Shown here: positions 10,977 through 24,150 of the stretch, one piece after another
How the letters are laid out: every line of letters starts with the position of its first letter
How positions within the stretch are numbered: the stretch's first letter is position 1
Source: Ophioderma brevispina
Taxonomy: Eukaryota; Echinodermata; Ophiuroidea; Amphilepidida; Ophiodermatidae
Direction: 5' to 3'
DNA: 64,000 bases
Assembly (NCBI GenBank): GCA_023653785.1
Contig: JAMKCH010005318.1
Location: 1 to 64,000, forward strand
Made by a program: the position numbers and the translations under genes
Notes under the pieces: model-generated
What the model saw: the letters and a program-made list of their open reading frames with translations, nothing else
What the model was told of the DNA's origin: nothing
Databases searched by the model: none

Positions 10977-13900
10977 ACGGGTGATTTATTTCAGAGTATG
11001 TATTTATTTGTAGAGGCTAGATCATTCCTTATGATTTTAAAGTACTGTTGAAAAGTTGGGGCAGAGTCAGGGGGTGGGTTGGCTAGAACAAAGGGAGGGG
11101 GGCACGAATGTTTGTGACACAGACACTCGTAGAATGTGTAAGTACCAATTGTGTGTAAAATGTGCGTCCATTATTCACACAAGGTGCCCCATTGGTACTG
11201 GTCTTGCTACTTACAAAATCACGATTTTGGCAGTGAGAAAATGGCCAAATGGGGCATTTTGGTGAACAAAATAATCTTTTTTTTAGTTGAGATCTTATGT
11301 ATTTTTATTTATAAACACTCCCTGGAGTTTCAGCTTAAAAACATCTCCATTTAGACTGGGACAATTAATTAATGGGAATGAGGGCATTTTTTTAAAAATA
11401 AAGAAAAATATACCAAATCAGACCTCGCCTTGAACTCCCAAAATGGCATGAAAAGTTCACTCCTTATTGTGTCCAAGTTTGGACAAAATTCATTTTAGGT
11501 ATTTGATTTTCATATGTTCACCACTTGATCACGATGATCCTACCTTAACCTCATCACCTACTATGGGAGCACCATGTGAAATGTATTTTTTGTCATGTTT
11601 CATTGTTTTATTTGATTTTGTTTGAGCCACAATTAAAGCACAGGGTTCGACAGTGCTGATTCTGCTTGGGCAGACTTAGCTGTGAGTTAATGCATGTTGT
11701 TCCATTTTTGCTAGGCTTAAAATCATAAGACATTGACGACTTCTGGCTAGACTGTTAATTGTGATACCTCTCAAACTCTGTTGTCATGGCAATTTTAAAG
11801 CCAAGTCATCCTAGAATGCAGGTTTATTGTGTGTGTTCCCCGGCAAAGAGAAAAGATCTTCACTGGATTACTCATAATAGTATCTTTGACTGTGTGTTAA
11901 TTGGAGGAGCTGATACTGGAAAGTGATGGATTATCTTCATAATTGGGCGGCTAGGGTACTTGTCTGAGAACTGCATCCTGTATGAAGCTAAATTGATTTG
12001 TGGATTAGCAGTTTCCAGTTAAAGTTGGCTCAAGATTTGTGAGGTGGCATAGGGTTGAGTTGGGGTTTATCCCATCAGGCAACATGGACAAATAATTTAT
12101 GATTGACAAGCTCATGGAAAAATATTCTGGATTGGTTGATGGGTGTAGATGTAATACCTGCAGATTTAATATATTATTATCAAACTGAGCTCAGTTTGCT
12201 GTAGTTCAAATGAATGTTGGTATATAGTAACACACAGGGGCCAATGTGAATCAAGCCAGACACGCAATGAGAGTTTCAATGTCTTTGGTGCAAGGTCGTC
12301 TGGGAAAAAACCTATTGTAACATTTGTAAACACCTTCTTTCATTGCTCGGCACTATTGTTAGATGATCCCTCAATTGACACCAGTATAAGTCATTCAAGT
12401 GCAATTATCTAGAAACCCAAATTGCAGGCTCAAAAACTGAAAGATGTTATCTTGTCATTGACATTGCATTATGGGAGTCTTGGTCAACCACTCCATGACT
12501 TGTTGTAATATAAACATTCTTAGCTTGTGTAATTTATTTAAGATACTCATGCGAGTTTTTGGACTTCACAATGAGAGGTGGTAAATCCTTCCCAATGCTT
12601 AGTAATATGAAGGGACACAAGGAATTTTCTGAGGATGTAAATTTCTCTAGGTGTCTGTCGTGCACGACAAAAAATACTAGATCATTCATTTAATTTTATT
12701 AAGAGAAGTTTGGCGATGAGTCCACTTTAGTGTGATTTAATACATTTTGTAATGTCATTTTTAATAGCAAAATGGTTTTGAATAAAATGAGGGTGAGTTT
12801 TCTGGAAGTGTCTTTGTGTCTCCTAAGTTCTCAACCTACAATCAGTATAGTTGTAAATCTATCTACTGTGGTGAGTCACTTCTGAAAGAGCCTCTATTTC
12901 TCTGAATGGAATATTGCTATACTATGTTATTATACATGTGCAGTACAGTAATGTCATAACCTTGCTAGGTTTATGATGCATCAATATATCCGTCTATGTG
13001 CACCGACACGAAGGTTATTAAGTCAGGTGCGCACAGTGAACCGTTCAGACCATCAACAAAACACGCATGACATCACTGCAAGAGGTAGGAAAACGAGTAT
13101 AGATTTACATGTATATGCAATTGTCATCTGAAGAAAATACTCAATTCCAGAAAAATATTGCAGTATTTTGGGAATAAAAAAAATATTAAAGGAGATACAG
13201 GACAGGAATAGTAATGACTCCCTAATCCGGGGGGAGATTACACTATGGGGGATACCACTATAAATTGAATAGCGTTTTCATAAGTCTGTGAACTTGGTAT
13301 TTTAGTTGGCATAAAAATTACTGAAAAAATTTTGGCATATACAACAAAATCGCATTCCATCAAATCCCACATATAGGATTCTAAATAAGAGTAGGATTTA
13401 TAGTGCTATTCACACACGTTTGGAAGGGTTACTAAAATCTAGCCGAGGGTAGTAACACCACAACCCCCCCCCCTTCCGTAGACGAGGTTTAATTAATTTT
13501 TAAATTATTTAAAAACGTAATATATTTTTCTGGAATTTAGAAGTAGTTGCTTGTAAACTTAAGAACATGCACTTTAATTTAAGGGTTGTATTTAGTCTAT
13601 ACATCGTGTTTCACAAGTTGGTTTAAACCATTATGGGTATCAATGATTGGTTTGATTTAAAAAAAGAACAACTATGGGAATACAGGGTTTATGGGATAAA
13701 GATTTGAAGTTCATTTTGTTTCAGTGGTCAAAAGAGCTCAAATTGATAAACAGTCGGGCAGTAGGTTGTAAACATTGATAATTATTTATATATCGTGGAT
13801 AAGGAAAGAAGGGAAACTATATAGAAACAGATGCATTTGAAATGTTCTGCATTATGAAGGACAATGGCTGAAGTAACCTTGTGCTGGTTTCAAAAGATTC

Positions 13901-16000
13901 CACTTCTTAAAATAAAATTCCAAAAAAGTTGATTACATGTAATATTATAATTACTGACTTCAATTAGGACATTGAAAATTTCTATATATCAATAGAGGGG
14001 GGCTTAGAGGTGATATGGGGTCATAGTTTCCAGATCACTTCGAACCACGGCTAAAATTAAAAGACTTTCTTGCTGCTTCATTTTCAAAGAAAACCAATTC
14101 AAAGTGCACAAAACCAGGGTGCCAACAGAAAAAGCAAAATGGCCAGCCAAATGGCCAAACATCATATTTTTGCCCCTAACTTGATAAAGCTTTTGTTTAT
14201 TTTAATCACCTTCATTTTTGTGGCAAATACCCTGTTTTGGCATGCCGGAATCCTCTATGCAAGTTCTATCTCACCACGACTTTTCCAATTCTCGATATGG
14301 CAGTTTTAGCCTAAATTGGACTGATATGGGGGCGTGGGCGCTTTCCCATCTGAATGTGCATGATAATGTATGAAGATAAGAGACTTGTGTAACACTTTAC
14401 CATTTCCCATGGCATAATTTAAATTGACAAAAACACTCCCTTGGAATGTACAGGGGTCAACGAAATTTCTTACTTGTGGGTGTCAATGGAGGGCATTTTA
14501 TGACAATGAAAAAAAGCCTACAGTTGTAAACCGCCACACACCATGCAAGTTCAAATTTTCAGATTGTGTTCATAAATAACAACTTTCTTAAACTTTCGAA
14601 TGTTTTAAACTCGCCATATCAAATTGGATGCGCTTTATGAGAAAGCGCCCTCAGAGGTCAATTTTCAGCAAAAATGGCATTTGCAAGGAAAACGAAAGGC
14701 AATGGTGGGATGAAAGTTGCATAGCTTGATTCCTAATAAATTTTTGACCGTTTTGCGGCCATTTTGGATTATTTTTAGATGGGGCACCCTGGTTTTCGCA
14801 CTTTTTCCTTTCCCAAGAACACCTTGCAAGAATTTAGTCATACACACGAGTGGAATGGTGAATCGGGTGGTGGCTTCATTTTTGCATGTTTGTTTTCTGG
14901 GGACATGAACGCCAATGGAATTGACATTTATAATGTAAATGAAGAAACAGAATGATGTTGCATAGCTGCATAGTGGTATGGTATGTATTATATGCATACC
15001 ATAGTACATAGATTTAGGCTGCTTCCATGGTATGACTTGTTTGGGCCATGCTTTATCATTAAAATGAGGTAATTGTGTTGTCTCCCAGAGTCTGCTTGGT
15101 GAGAAGACGTCGTGTAATGTAAGTCTTGGCACCCATTGCACTTCATTGGCATAAGCTAATGGGCAGCCTCATGTAGCCGCTTTGTAGCTTATGAAAGACA
15201 AAGGTCCATCTAGGTATCACTTACAGGCTCCATAACAAAGGGCAGCTATGTAACATCTGTTTCTTCATTTAAGTCATAAATGGCAATTGAAATGGAGGCA
15301 TGCTCTTAGCATGACCCTGAAGTTTCTCTCAGACTAATTTCTTTTTCTGGATGCAAGTGCATTTTGGGATTAAAACACATTGTGTAGTTGATGAAAGAGT
15401 TGTAAAAACACCAACTCAGAATTGATGGTGAAATATCACTGATGGTTAGAATGCCTCCTTATCTGGCGATGTACTTTAGTCTGAAATGATATATTATTGA
15501 ATGTGTTGCATACAGCACAAAATATCTAATGTGATTTTAGTCATATGATATGTAATGTCTACTTATCAAAACACTGAGGGCCTTATGCATGAAAAGTCAG
15601 CTGTTATTCTAATTACTAAAGTAAATTAGATTGTGGTTTGTAAGCAGGAACCTGAAGTTGTTCCAGCATGTATTTTATGTGTACAGCTTATTAAATAGAG
15701 GTACAGCATATTTAAACACTTCAAATATTATCTGAACATTTCTTTGTTTCATTGTTTTCCAGCAACCATTTTGGTGAACAAAGTTGAGTATGTTAAAAAA
15801 AGGAACTCCTGGCCCCCCCCCCACTTTTTTACACATTCCAAATTCACTATCCACAGTAGCGTTTCACATGTAGCCGTATTGCATACAAAGTGTATACATC
15901 CATAGAAAACACGACGATATTTCATTGATGGAACATGGTCACTAGCCAAATTTAGTACATTATTTTAAATAAATTTTTCCAAACAGCTGTAGTAAATGGG
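10977..16000. other. UBA5 3' flank and intergenic, no gene seen
   Basis: AT-rich with scattered poly(A/T) and poly(C) runs (for example near 13463). A 158-codon open frame on the - strand at 14665-15141 has no recognisable domain. I see no further exon of UBA5 or NPHP3 here. Confidence 0.4.
11397..11402 (+). promoter_or_regulatory. possible UBA5 polyadenylation signal AATAAA
   Basis: Canonical AATAAA hexamer 421 nt after the UBA5 stop codon, in AT-rich sequence. Such hexamers are frequent by chance here, so this is only the first plausible one I found downstream of the stop. Confidence 0.25.
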
Positions 16001-16019
16001 GAAAAAATCCTACCCACCA

Positions 16020-16195
16020 CAGGGGCGGATCCCAGGATTGAAAAAACGTCAAAATTACCGGGGGGGGGTGGGGGCTGAAAGAGCTTGAAAGGATGTACTT
16101 GTTCAAAAAAATGAAATGGGCTGATTTTGGCAAGAATTTCAAGAATTACCGGATGTGCCGCCCCCTCCCTGGGATCCGCGCCGCACCATAAGACT
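16020..16195. mobile_element. small MITE with GGGGCGGATCC ends
   Basis: CAGGGGCGGATCCCAGG on the left faces CCTGGGATCCGCGCCGC on the right. Poly(G) and poly(C) runs lie just inside the ends. Ends of the GGGGCGGATCC type are common on non-autonomous DNA transposons in invertebrates. The family assignment (hAT-like) is inference. Confidence 0.5.
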
Positions 16196-16589
16196 GTTGT
16201 CCATTTCCATTTTAAATCAGAACAAATATCCAAATGGTAAGCTTTTCGCTCAATTTTATAACAAAACATTTCATTCTGTCCAATTTTTGTTTGATTAGCT
16301 CGTGAATGGAAAGCATTAAATACATTTTTTTTTGCTATTTCAATTTGGCTAAAAGAAATAGTCTATTTAATTGAAGCATTTGAACTAAGAAATTTACCAG
16401 AAAATATGATGCTTTCTTTCCTGAAGTTAGGAATACAATGAAATTTTCTTCAGGCCATGGTGATTAGTTTCATCCCAGTACCTAGTCAAAGTTAAGTTTA
16501 GTTTCCTGAGGAAAGGAATTTAAATGGCCCTATTTCTACGGTAGACTACCTCAAATCCCAAACTTTTGACACAAAATAATGAGAAGAAT

Positions 16590-16870
16590 TGTACGTTGGT
16601 ACGGGCAAACATGCTGAGGAAGAATGGCGGGCATGGTTTTTAAGAATGGGGGCGTTGAGGTTTTGGGAGGTTTTGAGAGAAGGACGTTCAAAGAAGACTT
16701 GGAAGAAGCAAAGGGAGGAGGGTTGGTTTTAGGGTGGCGAATGCATTTGAATCAGGTTAAGTGTAAGGAGGATGCAAGGGCGGTTGCTGCGAGTGCGAGG
16801 TGAATCGTCACTCCCGTTCACGGGGACAAACCGGATTTAAAACCTTTGGTTTTTTTACTACTACTCTTGT
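16590..16870 (+). mobile_element. 3' end of RTE-like retrotransposon
   Basis: It begins at a WYG-coding TGGTACGGG and continues through frames resembling RTFKEDLEEAKGG and KCKEDARAVAASAR, then GGGACAAACCGGATTTAAAAC and a TTTACTACTACT tail. The order is the same as in the longer copy ending near 63780. Coding is frameshifted, and the element is dead. Confidence 0.65.
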
Positions 16871-17389
16871 AAACGCTTCTAAACGCACATTTTAAAAATA
16901 CCAGAACTGTCTTTAACTACATCAGTCGTGTGCGAGTTCTCTTTGACTTAGTGTCCAGATTACAATATTAATATCACAAAGTATATATGGAGTTACAAAA
17001 TGGTACCTTACAATTTTCGGTTAATGATTTAACGGTGACCGATTTAAGCATATAAAGTTTCATCTTGATTTGTAAACGGGCCTTCACCCCAAAACGCATC
17101 TGTAAAGTTTTGTGCCAATTTTAATCCATATAGAGTAATGTGCAAAATATACTATGTCAACCAAAATGTGGACCTTTTTTGCTCATACAATCCAAAACCA
17201 AAATCTTTTAACCCAAGGAGTTCAAAAGGTAAATGAGAAAAATGTTGGCTTTCTTAGAATACCAAGATTCTGACCAACTTCGGTTAAAAACTCTGGGGAC
17301 GAGGCTTGTTAGCAATTGGGACCATGGCCCTTTAAGGAAATTAACAAGTCAGGTTTTTAGCATGCCCAGACACCCATACCAAGGAAATC

Positions 17390-17741
17390 AGTTGGCGTCG
17401 CCAGCGGGGGGCCAGGGGGGGCACGGTCCCCCCCGACCGAGATGTTTTGCGAGAAATAACCGGTCCGTCCAGGTCAGTGGTCTAAAAAGGTGCATGATAG
17501 AGCGTCATGAAAATTGGTTAATAATAACTGCTTAATTGGTTAATACTACTACTACCCTATTAGTATTTTTGTCTTGGTGATGTGTCCCCCCCCCCCTTCA
17601 GAATTTGGAAGCGACGGTAAAAAAATTGGGGTCAACGGGATCATAGCGAGCTGGAAGAAAACCTTTTCGGTACAATACACGTGTCGGTACATTCACAAAT
17701 CTGTGCCCCCTCGTCAACAAAATCCTGGCTACGCCACTGAA
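17390..17741. mobile_element. hAT-type MITE
   Basis: The left end CAGTTGGCGTCGCCAG and right end CTGGCTACGCCACTG are variants of the widespread CAGTGGCGTAGCCAG hAT terminus. Flanks AAGGAAAT and AAAGTAAT match 6 of 8, consistent with a decayed 8-bp target duplication. G and C runs lie just inside both ends. No transposase frame. Confidence 0.65.
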
Positions 17742-19200
17742 AGTAATCCTATGTGCCACTCTGAAGTCAGACAACACAAATGGCCCTATGGTGGATCATT
17801 GATTGGTAGGGTGGGCAAGGATGAACTTTTTTACAAATCTTTTGTAAAACGCACATATTCTATGGCCATTTTGGCTCCTGAAAATGAATCAGGCAAGCTT
17901 TTAGGTTGGTTCTGTGAAGTTTAAGTTTTGTACATGGTCTATGGGGCTTTTCTGCTACTTTGGCAAAACAAACAACAACATATCGTCCACCTGGATTTTG
18001 CTAGAAAGTCACCAATAGGTGCTTTATAGGTTTAGGCAAATAATTGTCAAAGAAAAAAATCGCAAATTTATTCTCAATGGCAGAAAATATTTTTTTTCCA
18101 AAAGTCTCTTCAATTGAGGCAAGGCAATGCACAGAACAACCAAAACAAGACCACTAGATTTGTGAGTGAAAATTTAAGGAGTCTATTGTTGTAAGGTTAA
18201 GCCTTTGCAACCAGTTATATAACTTGCTAATACCTGTGAAATGGTACTGGGGTGTTTTCATACCATCATGTGCATGTGTGGTACTATAATTAACATATAT
18301 AGTAGGCAGGCAACTCATTGTGTGTAATCTGTATGCTTGTTTCTATAAATAATTTAAACCAGTAGGTGAAAGTTGTAGCTGTGCTAAGGAGTGACTAACT
18401 CCCTCTGCAAGGTTAAAGTCCTTTTTTTTGGAGAAAGGCTTTTTCTTACGACTCATGAACTTTGTTATTTTTGGAAACCTTGGTTGTTACAAAGGGAGGC
18501 AATATACATAGGCACATGTGCATGTTAGTGAAAAAGCTTGCAAGATTCTTTTTTCAGGAGCCAAAATGGCCATAGAATCTACTCGTTTTTTTAAAAGTTG
18601 TACTTGCCCACCCCTATTATTGGGAACATGTACTGTATATTTTAAAGACATCCTTTTTCATACTTCAATCTTCAATTGGGCAAAATGGTTACCTCACTTG
18701 CAGTCAATTAAATACACTAGCAGTACCTATCAAGAGGTCAACATTTATTGACATTTGCGTTCATATGGAAGAGCTTAAAATGAAGGATAAGTTCTGTAGA
18801 AATCTATAAGCATTTGCAGACAAACAGTGTTCAAAGATATTAATCCTATTCATAACCTCATGAATGTGCGCAATGCCTACGTTCCAATCACATTTCACTC
18901 TGGTGTTGAAGATGCTAACGTGGGTCATTGATATCTCACAATGACCGTCGTCATTAATAATACGCTTTATAATGACCTCCCAGCCGTACGACATTACCAC
19001 TATCGAGGGGTCAAATACGTGGCACTGCCCATATAGAACATCATGCGGACGCTGTGTACTTCCATGATTGGTAAAACATCAAAGAAAGTGTCCATTGGAC
19101 TGTTCGATTGATCGGGATGATGACGGCACGAAACGAGATTGGACCGTGAAATTCAGGAACACGGACATTTCTACAATAAAAGATTTATTTTTTCATTAAT
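17742..19200. other. intergenic, no gene seen
   Basis: AT-rich. 18765-18870 resembles the AAGTGAAGGATAAGTCTGTAG repeat also present at 25555 and 56935. Confidence 0.35.
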
Positions 19201-19207
19201 TCTTAAT

Positions 19208-19368
19208 CGCAACGGTATGAATGAGTTAATAACTTTGCACTAGCCGTCTTTCGGTCATTGTTTAAAATACACTCGGACCCCAAAACCAAGTCCCTCCGAT
19301 TTAAAACAATGACCTCAAAACAGCTAAGCGTTGCAGTTATTAACCTCTGATTCAATTATGTGTAAGAC
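19208..19368. mobile_element. foldback element, arms about 60 nt
   Basis: GAGTTAATAACTTTGCA and GGTCATTGTTTAAAAT on the left arm pair imperfectly with AACAATGACCTC and GCAGTTATTAACCTC on the right. A loop of about 11 nt (CCCAAAACCAA) separates the arms near 19285. No coding capacity. Confidence 0.65.
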
Positions 19369-20493
19369 TAAATATATGATTTATCCTAGTAGGTTGTTTT
19401 GGTTCTGGCACTTGTAGGGTATGCTTAAGATACATACACTTGTTACAAACATGCACAAATCTGATTTTTGTGATTTTTTTATTTGCCCGATATATAGCAA
19501 ATCGTAATCGTTACCTTTTATGTTTAAAACAGATCATTTAAAAATGAATGAAACAACTCTAGTGTTGGGCCCCCCTGTGATACTCCTCCTGTATTTATTT
19601 CACAAATGAAAAGTATTTATAGTTATTCTTTCTATGAGCAAGCTGGAGCTTGGCTTCAGATAACAACCATTAGCCAGGGGGGGTAGGTACATGCCAACCT
19701 AACAGCAAACAGCAAATTCAAAACCCCGGCATCAACTTCCGGGTGCTAGTCTGTTTCAAAAGACCTTAACGGTAGGAGGGCGCTCTTACGTTTATCGAAC
19801 GGTTACACAAGACTTGAATATATAAAGACTAGGCTGGTCACGAATATTTAACATCTAAAATTGGACCGTTATTGGAATTTACACTCATTGTACAGCGGGG
19901 TTAATCCACTACCCCGAACGGATTTTGAAGTGAATTAATTTTTCTTAATTATCGTGATATACTAGAATCTTTTGAACAAAGGTTTAAAAGATTGATTTTC
20001 CTTGTAACTGGGGACCGAGGGATGCCGAGAGAATACACGTAGGAATTCCCTAATTACCGTTTGGAAATCCCCATGCCCAATCGAGCAGATCGTGTCCGAC
20101 CCCCCCACCTGAACTATATGCATGATTAACAAAAATCAGCGTAAGAATTCATAATGTACAAAAATAGCACTCTCAACATCAGAATGGATGACTTTGAAAT
20201 TAATATTAAGTCAGCATACCACATGTCTTCTCCATGGAAAAAGGGGACCCAATTGTAGCATTTTCTAACAATGAGACCTTACTGACCTTTGATATGAAAA
20301 TTTCATGGACCTCATATTCACCACCAAAAATGATCATAGGCTGGTGGTATTCACAAATGTGGCTTAACTTAAACCTAGCTTAAATTTAAAGCGGGGATAA
20401 AGCCCATTTTAATTTCACAAAAGCTGGAATAACTAGTCCAGGAATAAACTGTGGGCTAAAATCTGATCACTGGACAATCTTTGACCTCTGGGA

Positions 20494-20791
20494 TTAAAGG
20501 TGCAATGAGAGATATCAAGTCATCCATATTTTCTGTGATATGTAGTGATTTCATATAGATAGACGCTCAATAGATTCCCTACCTTTTATTTGGTTACCGA
20601 AATAAATTAAAATGAAAACAAATGGCGATTTGCAATAGAAATTTCACAATTTTTGTACCAAAGAAACAGTTCTCAGCTTAATCCTTATAGATGGGGATAT
20701 TTTGATATAAAGCTTTACACCAGTGCCAAAATTAGAATTTTCACATTTTTTCGGGACACCTGTTATTTGAAATCTCTTGTTGCACCTTTAA
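20494..20791 (+). mobile_element. MITE with AGGTGCAA termini and TTAA flanks
   Basis: It starts TTAA-AGGTGCAATGAGAGAT and ends ATCTCTTGTTGCACCT-TTAA. Three related copies occur at 45000-45302, 46745-47063 and 55962-56160, sharing GACGCTCAATAGATT-like and CTTTACACCAG-like interior sequence. TTAA flanks would fit a piggyBac-type target duplication, but the superfamily is unproven. Confidence 0.7.
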
Positions 20792-20883
20792 AGGTTAATC
20801 CTTGGTCTAAAATACAAACTTTAATTGATCTGCACATGCTCAGTTCAAGGTAAGTTGCATAATTACTGGGCCTACTGTTGAAA

Positions 20884-21415
20884 ATGGATGCCAAAACCAA
20901 ATCAAGGTCAAGAGGAAAAAACTTAACAGACCAAGAGACAAACTACCTTGTAACTCTTGTCTCATAGAATTTTGACCGTATCGAAGACAAGAAGACAGAT
21001 TTTAGGTCAACTTATAAAAACAATGCATCGGAAAAGGTGTAGAGTACCTTTTCCTATAGGTTTGGAGATATCAAGAGTTTGCAAGGATTGAAAGACAAGT
21101 GGAAGGCACTGAAAGGTACAGCTAAGAGTGAGATGGCATGGTATAATGCAGAGGTTTTGAAAACAGGAGGACGACCACCTGCACCAATTTCAGCATTGTC
21201 TACTACCATAATGGGCCTCTGCTCCAGAGATTTTAACCATTGACTAACCCGTTTGATGACGATGTGTCAGCAACTACGGGAGGTTGCCAAAGTGGATTAA
21301 CACCTTCGCTTTCCTGGCTGCTCCTGCAACAACTACCACTACCAGAACCAAGTTGGGTAGCAGCCAGCTGGGATTTTGCCTACCTGAAGAGGAAAATAGG
21401 TATAAAAACATGAAG
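20884..21415 (+). pseudogene. decayed Myb/SANT-like DNA-binding domain gene
   Basis: From ATG 20884 the frame reads MDAKTKSRSRGKNLTDQE, then after a stop IEDKKTDFRSTYKNN, then LQGLKDKWKALKGTAKSEMA and TGGRPPAPISALS; NPFDDD follows in another frame. This is the plan of Myb/SANT-like domain proteins (MSANTD family and Harbinger-type transposon partners): basic start, helix with KKTD, LK.KW..LK helix, then a TGGxPPxP.S.L linker. Stops and frameshifts interrupt it. It is probably a transposon passenger or retrocopy; no transposase was found beside it. Confidence 0.6.
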
Positions 21416-21799
21416 ATCATTTTTTATCAATAAATGCCAAGCTAAACCAATTTGCCTTTTAGCTTAGGCCTACGTAAGTCTAACTGGATGACTGGTAGGC
21501 CTAGTCTAGACTAAGCCAAGCGATTTAGCCCGTTACTTTGACTAGAAACACCATTCTTAAAAACAGCTGTCGGAATCTACACAATTCCCCTCTCCCCCAA
21601 CCAATGTTTGAATGCGAAACGGATCATCATCGGCAGTATTCCCATTCCCCCAACATTGATTTGATGGATGTTGGGAAAGGGTAAGTTGAAGGGAAGGTTG
21701 GGGTTTCAATTGGAGTGATAAGGGTTAGTAGTTTCTTTACTCTGGACCTGGACGAGCACCGTAGCAAATGGCGGTGGTGAGTGGTCAAACTATTTTCAC

Positions 21800-22010
21800 A
21801 TGATTGTAGCTAGCGCTACATCCACCTCATAATCATAGTAGCTTGCCGCTAGCTAGCAGAAAAATTACCTAGTGGGCTGGCTAGCAGGAAAACTAGCCGC
21901 TATGTAGCTGCTACAACTAATTTGCATATCATTTAGTCTACCGCTAGCTAGCGCTACATCTGCCTCATAACCACAGCTAGTTAGTGGCTATGGCTAGCAG
22001 CACACTTAAC
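21800..22010. repeat. GCTAGC-rich tandem duplication
   Basis: TAGCTAGCGCTACATC plus CCTCATAA occurs twice, about 140 nt apart (near 21807 and 21946), each surrounded by further GCTAGC palindromes. Confidence 0.55.
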
Positions 22011-23880
22011 ACGATTGTATTAAATGATCGCCGTGATCACATCGTAGGTTCCTAACCCAAAACTCACAGTTCAATTGCAAGCTTGATCCTTCCATCTACC
22101 ACAAGTGTTCCAAATTTTTTCCACGATTGTTGGTAGCTTGTTTTACCTTGTTTTTCGATATGGGGGGGGACTTCTTACCCACACTTTAAACTACCCCCTG
22201 TTGTAGACTAAATATTGGTTGATTGTCCATTACTTTTTCACATGAAAGTTACTCTATATTGCAAACATTTCCTCTAACTAACTTTCATATTATTAATTTA
22301 ATTTGGCTTCCATGCTATACACTGCTGTGATGTTGAGGTTCAATGACACATTTGACACATTTTATTCCAGGTTTAAATTAGCCTGCCTTTGTGAAACAGG
22401 TAGACTGAATTAGCCAATGATATGGGTTAAACCTGATTAAACAATGTTTAACAATGCTGTGTTAAAGTAAACCTGCTTTTGTTGAATACTGGCCATAAAA
22501 TTTACTCCAATTAGAGTGCTAAAGAGGGGAAACTGGCCACATTTTGAAAAAACAATGTACTGTACCATCAACATTTTTCAAACCCAATATTTTGGCACAT
22601 GGTGGTAAATACTCTTGCCATGTGCTTAAAACTAAACTGATTAAATCCAAATCAGTACTTGAGGTGTACAGAATGAATTGATTTAGTTTAACTCTGTTCA
22701 CAGTGTTAAAAGTGCATGTTCCCAATGGTCTTTGCCCCCCCCCCCTGATTTAACCGAAGTAGTATTGATTTTGAGATTCAGATGAAAGGCTTGGTATTGT
22801 ATTTTTCTCATTGCTGCCTGAAATTTGAGCCCTCAAATCAATTTCATCCCAAAAAAAACCGCTGTTTTAATGGTTAATCTTCAATATTAGCCACAGTATT
22901 GAATAGGGCTTCTTTGCAATATTGCTTCTACCATCAAGCTACAAGTTTGTTCCCACGGTTTACTTGATGGGGTGTATGTGCAAGGGCCAGGCTTTCATAT
23001 CAAGTAGAGAACACAATAACATAAAATTGGAATCCAGGGGATCGGAACACACACCTTAAACATCTGAATCGAATAGTACTATAATCTGGTCAGAAACCTT
23101 GGTGTCACTTACAGGATCATAGGTTGTATTTTCGTTTGGTCCAAGAGATTCTGAACCAGGAGGTTTCGTAGACCAAGACAAATAGGAGACGAAGAATCAC
23201 CTTAAGCCTGCCGACCACACATTGTACCCCTGATTAAACGGAGTTTTCGTGTGTAAAAATGTTTTGTTTCTTCAAGGTCTTATTACCATTTAAGAGCCAT
23301 GAAGGAATTTTATATTTTTTGAAAACAAGCATGTGCCATTTTAGCTTCTTGAGGTTAAGCTTTACATTTTAAAATGAACATGAAGATATGGATAACTAAA
23401 TATGGACATACATACGAGGGGTGATGAGAAGTTCTAAGCCTAAGGTAGAAAGAGATATATTACAAAAGTTCAAATTTACACGTTTCATACAGTTTCATTC
23501 TTCAAAGAAAATTCCATTCACCATCCCAAACTTGTTTTTGGAGACAAACAAAAATTAATATATCATGAACATATTTCAATATCAATAATATCTATATGTG
23601 CATAGGTTTGTTACAAAACTTATAAGAAAAATATATCTATAAGTATAAAAAAAATACAGGTAATATCACAAAAGCAGTATGGAACACCTGCAAGGCATAT
23701 ACATGAATTGCACCCTAGAAACCAACACCTCAAATACTTAATTTGCACAACTGCAACATTTAACCATGCTCTCCACCCATCAAGTGTGCAGTTGTCTTTT
23801 TGCTAGTGGATACATCTTAAAAAATAGTACAATCAGAATTGTTTTAAACTGAAATTTGGATTAAATTAAAACCGAGGGCC
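22011..23880. other. intergenic, no gene seen
   Basis: AT-rich unique-looking sequence with a poly(C) run near 22735. No coding signal was recognised on either strand. Confidence 0.35.
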
Positions 23881-23884
23881 ACGA

Positions 23885-24150
23885 GGGCACATGTGGTACC
23901 AGTGGATATGACTGCCGACTACATGATCCAAAGGTTGTGCGTGTTCGAGCCCCGTGGCGGCCAAAGTGTTGTGCACTGGGAAAGGCAACTTCTACCTCAC
24001 TTGCTTCGTCGAACCCAAGCGATATTTCGGTGGCGATGGTGGAATATTACAATCTCAGTGATGATAGGATTGTGCGCTTGGCCAGCTGTCGGCCTAGATA
24101 AAGCGAAATGGGATTGTGATGATTTCTGACGGCAGCGTAATAATAATAGC
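23885..24150 (+). repeat. tRNA-derived SINE, near full length
   Basis: The tRNA-like head has an A-box-like GTGGTACCAGTGGATATG and B-box-like GTTCGAGCCCC (about 23942-23952). The body includes GGAATATTACAATCTCAGTG and GGGATTGTGATGATTTCTGA, then CGGCAGCGTAATAATAATAG as the 3' tail. The same body lies inverted at 35340-35470 and 40110-40240. Confidence 0.75.

Noticed and set aside
14665..15141. 158-codon open frame on the - strand
   Set aside because: Longest in the intergenic region, but no recognisable motif, no homologous copy and no splice context.
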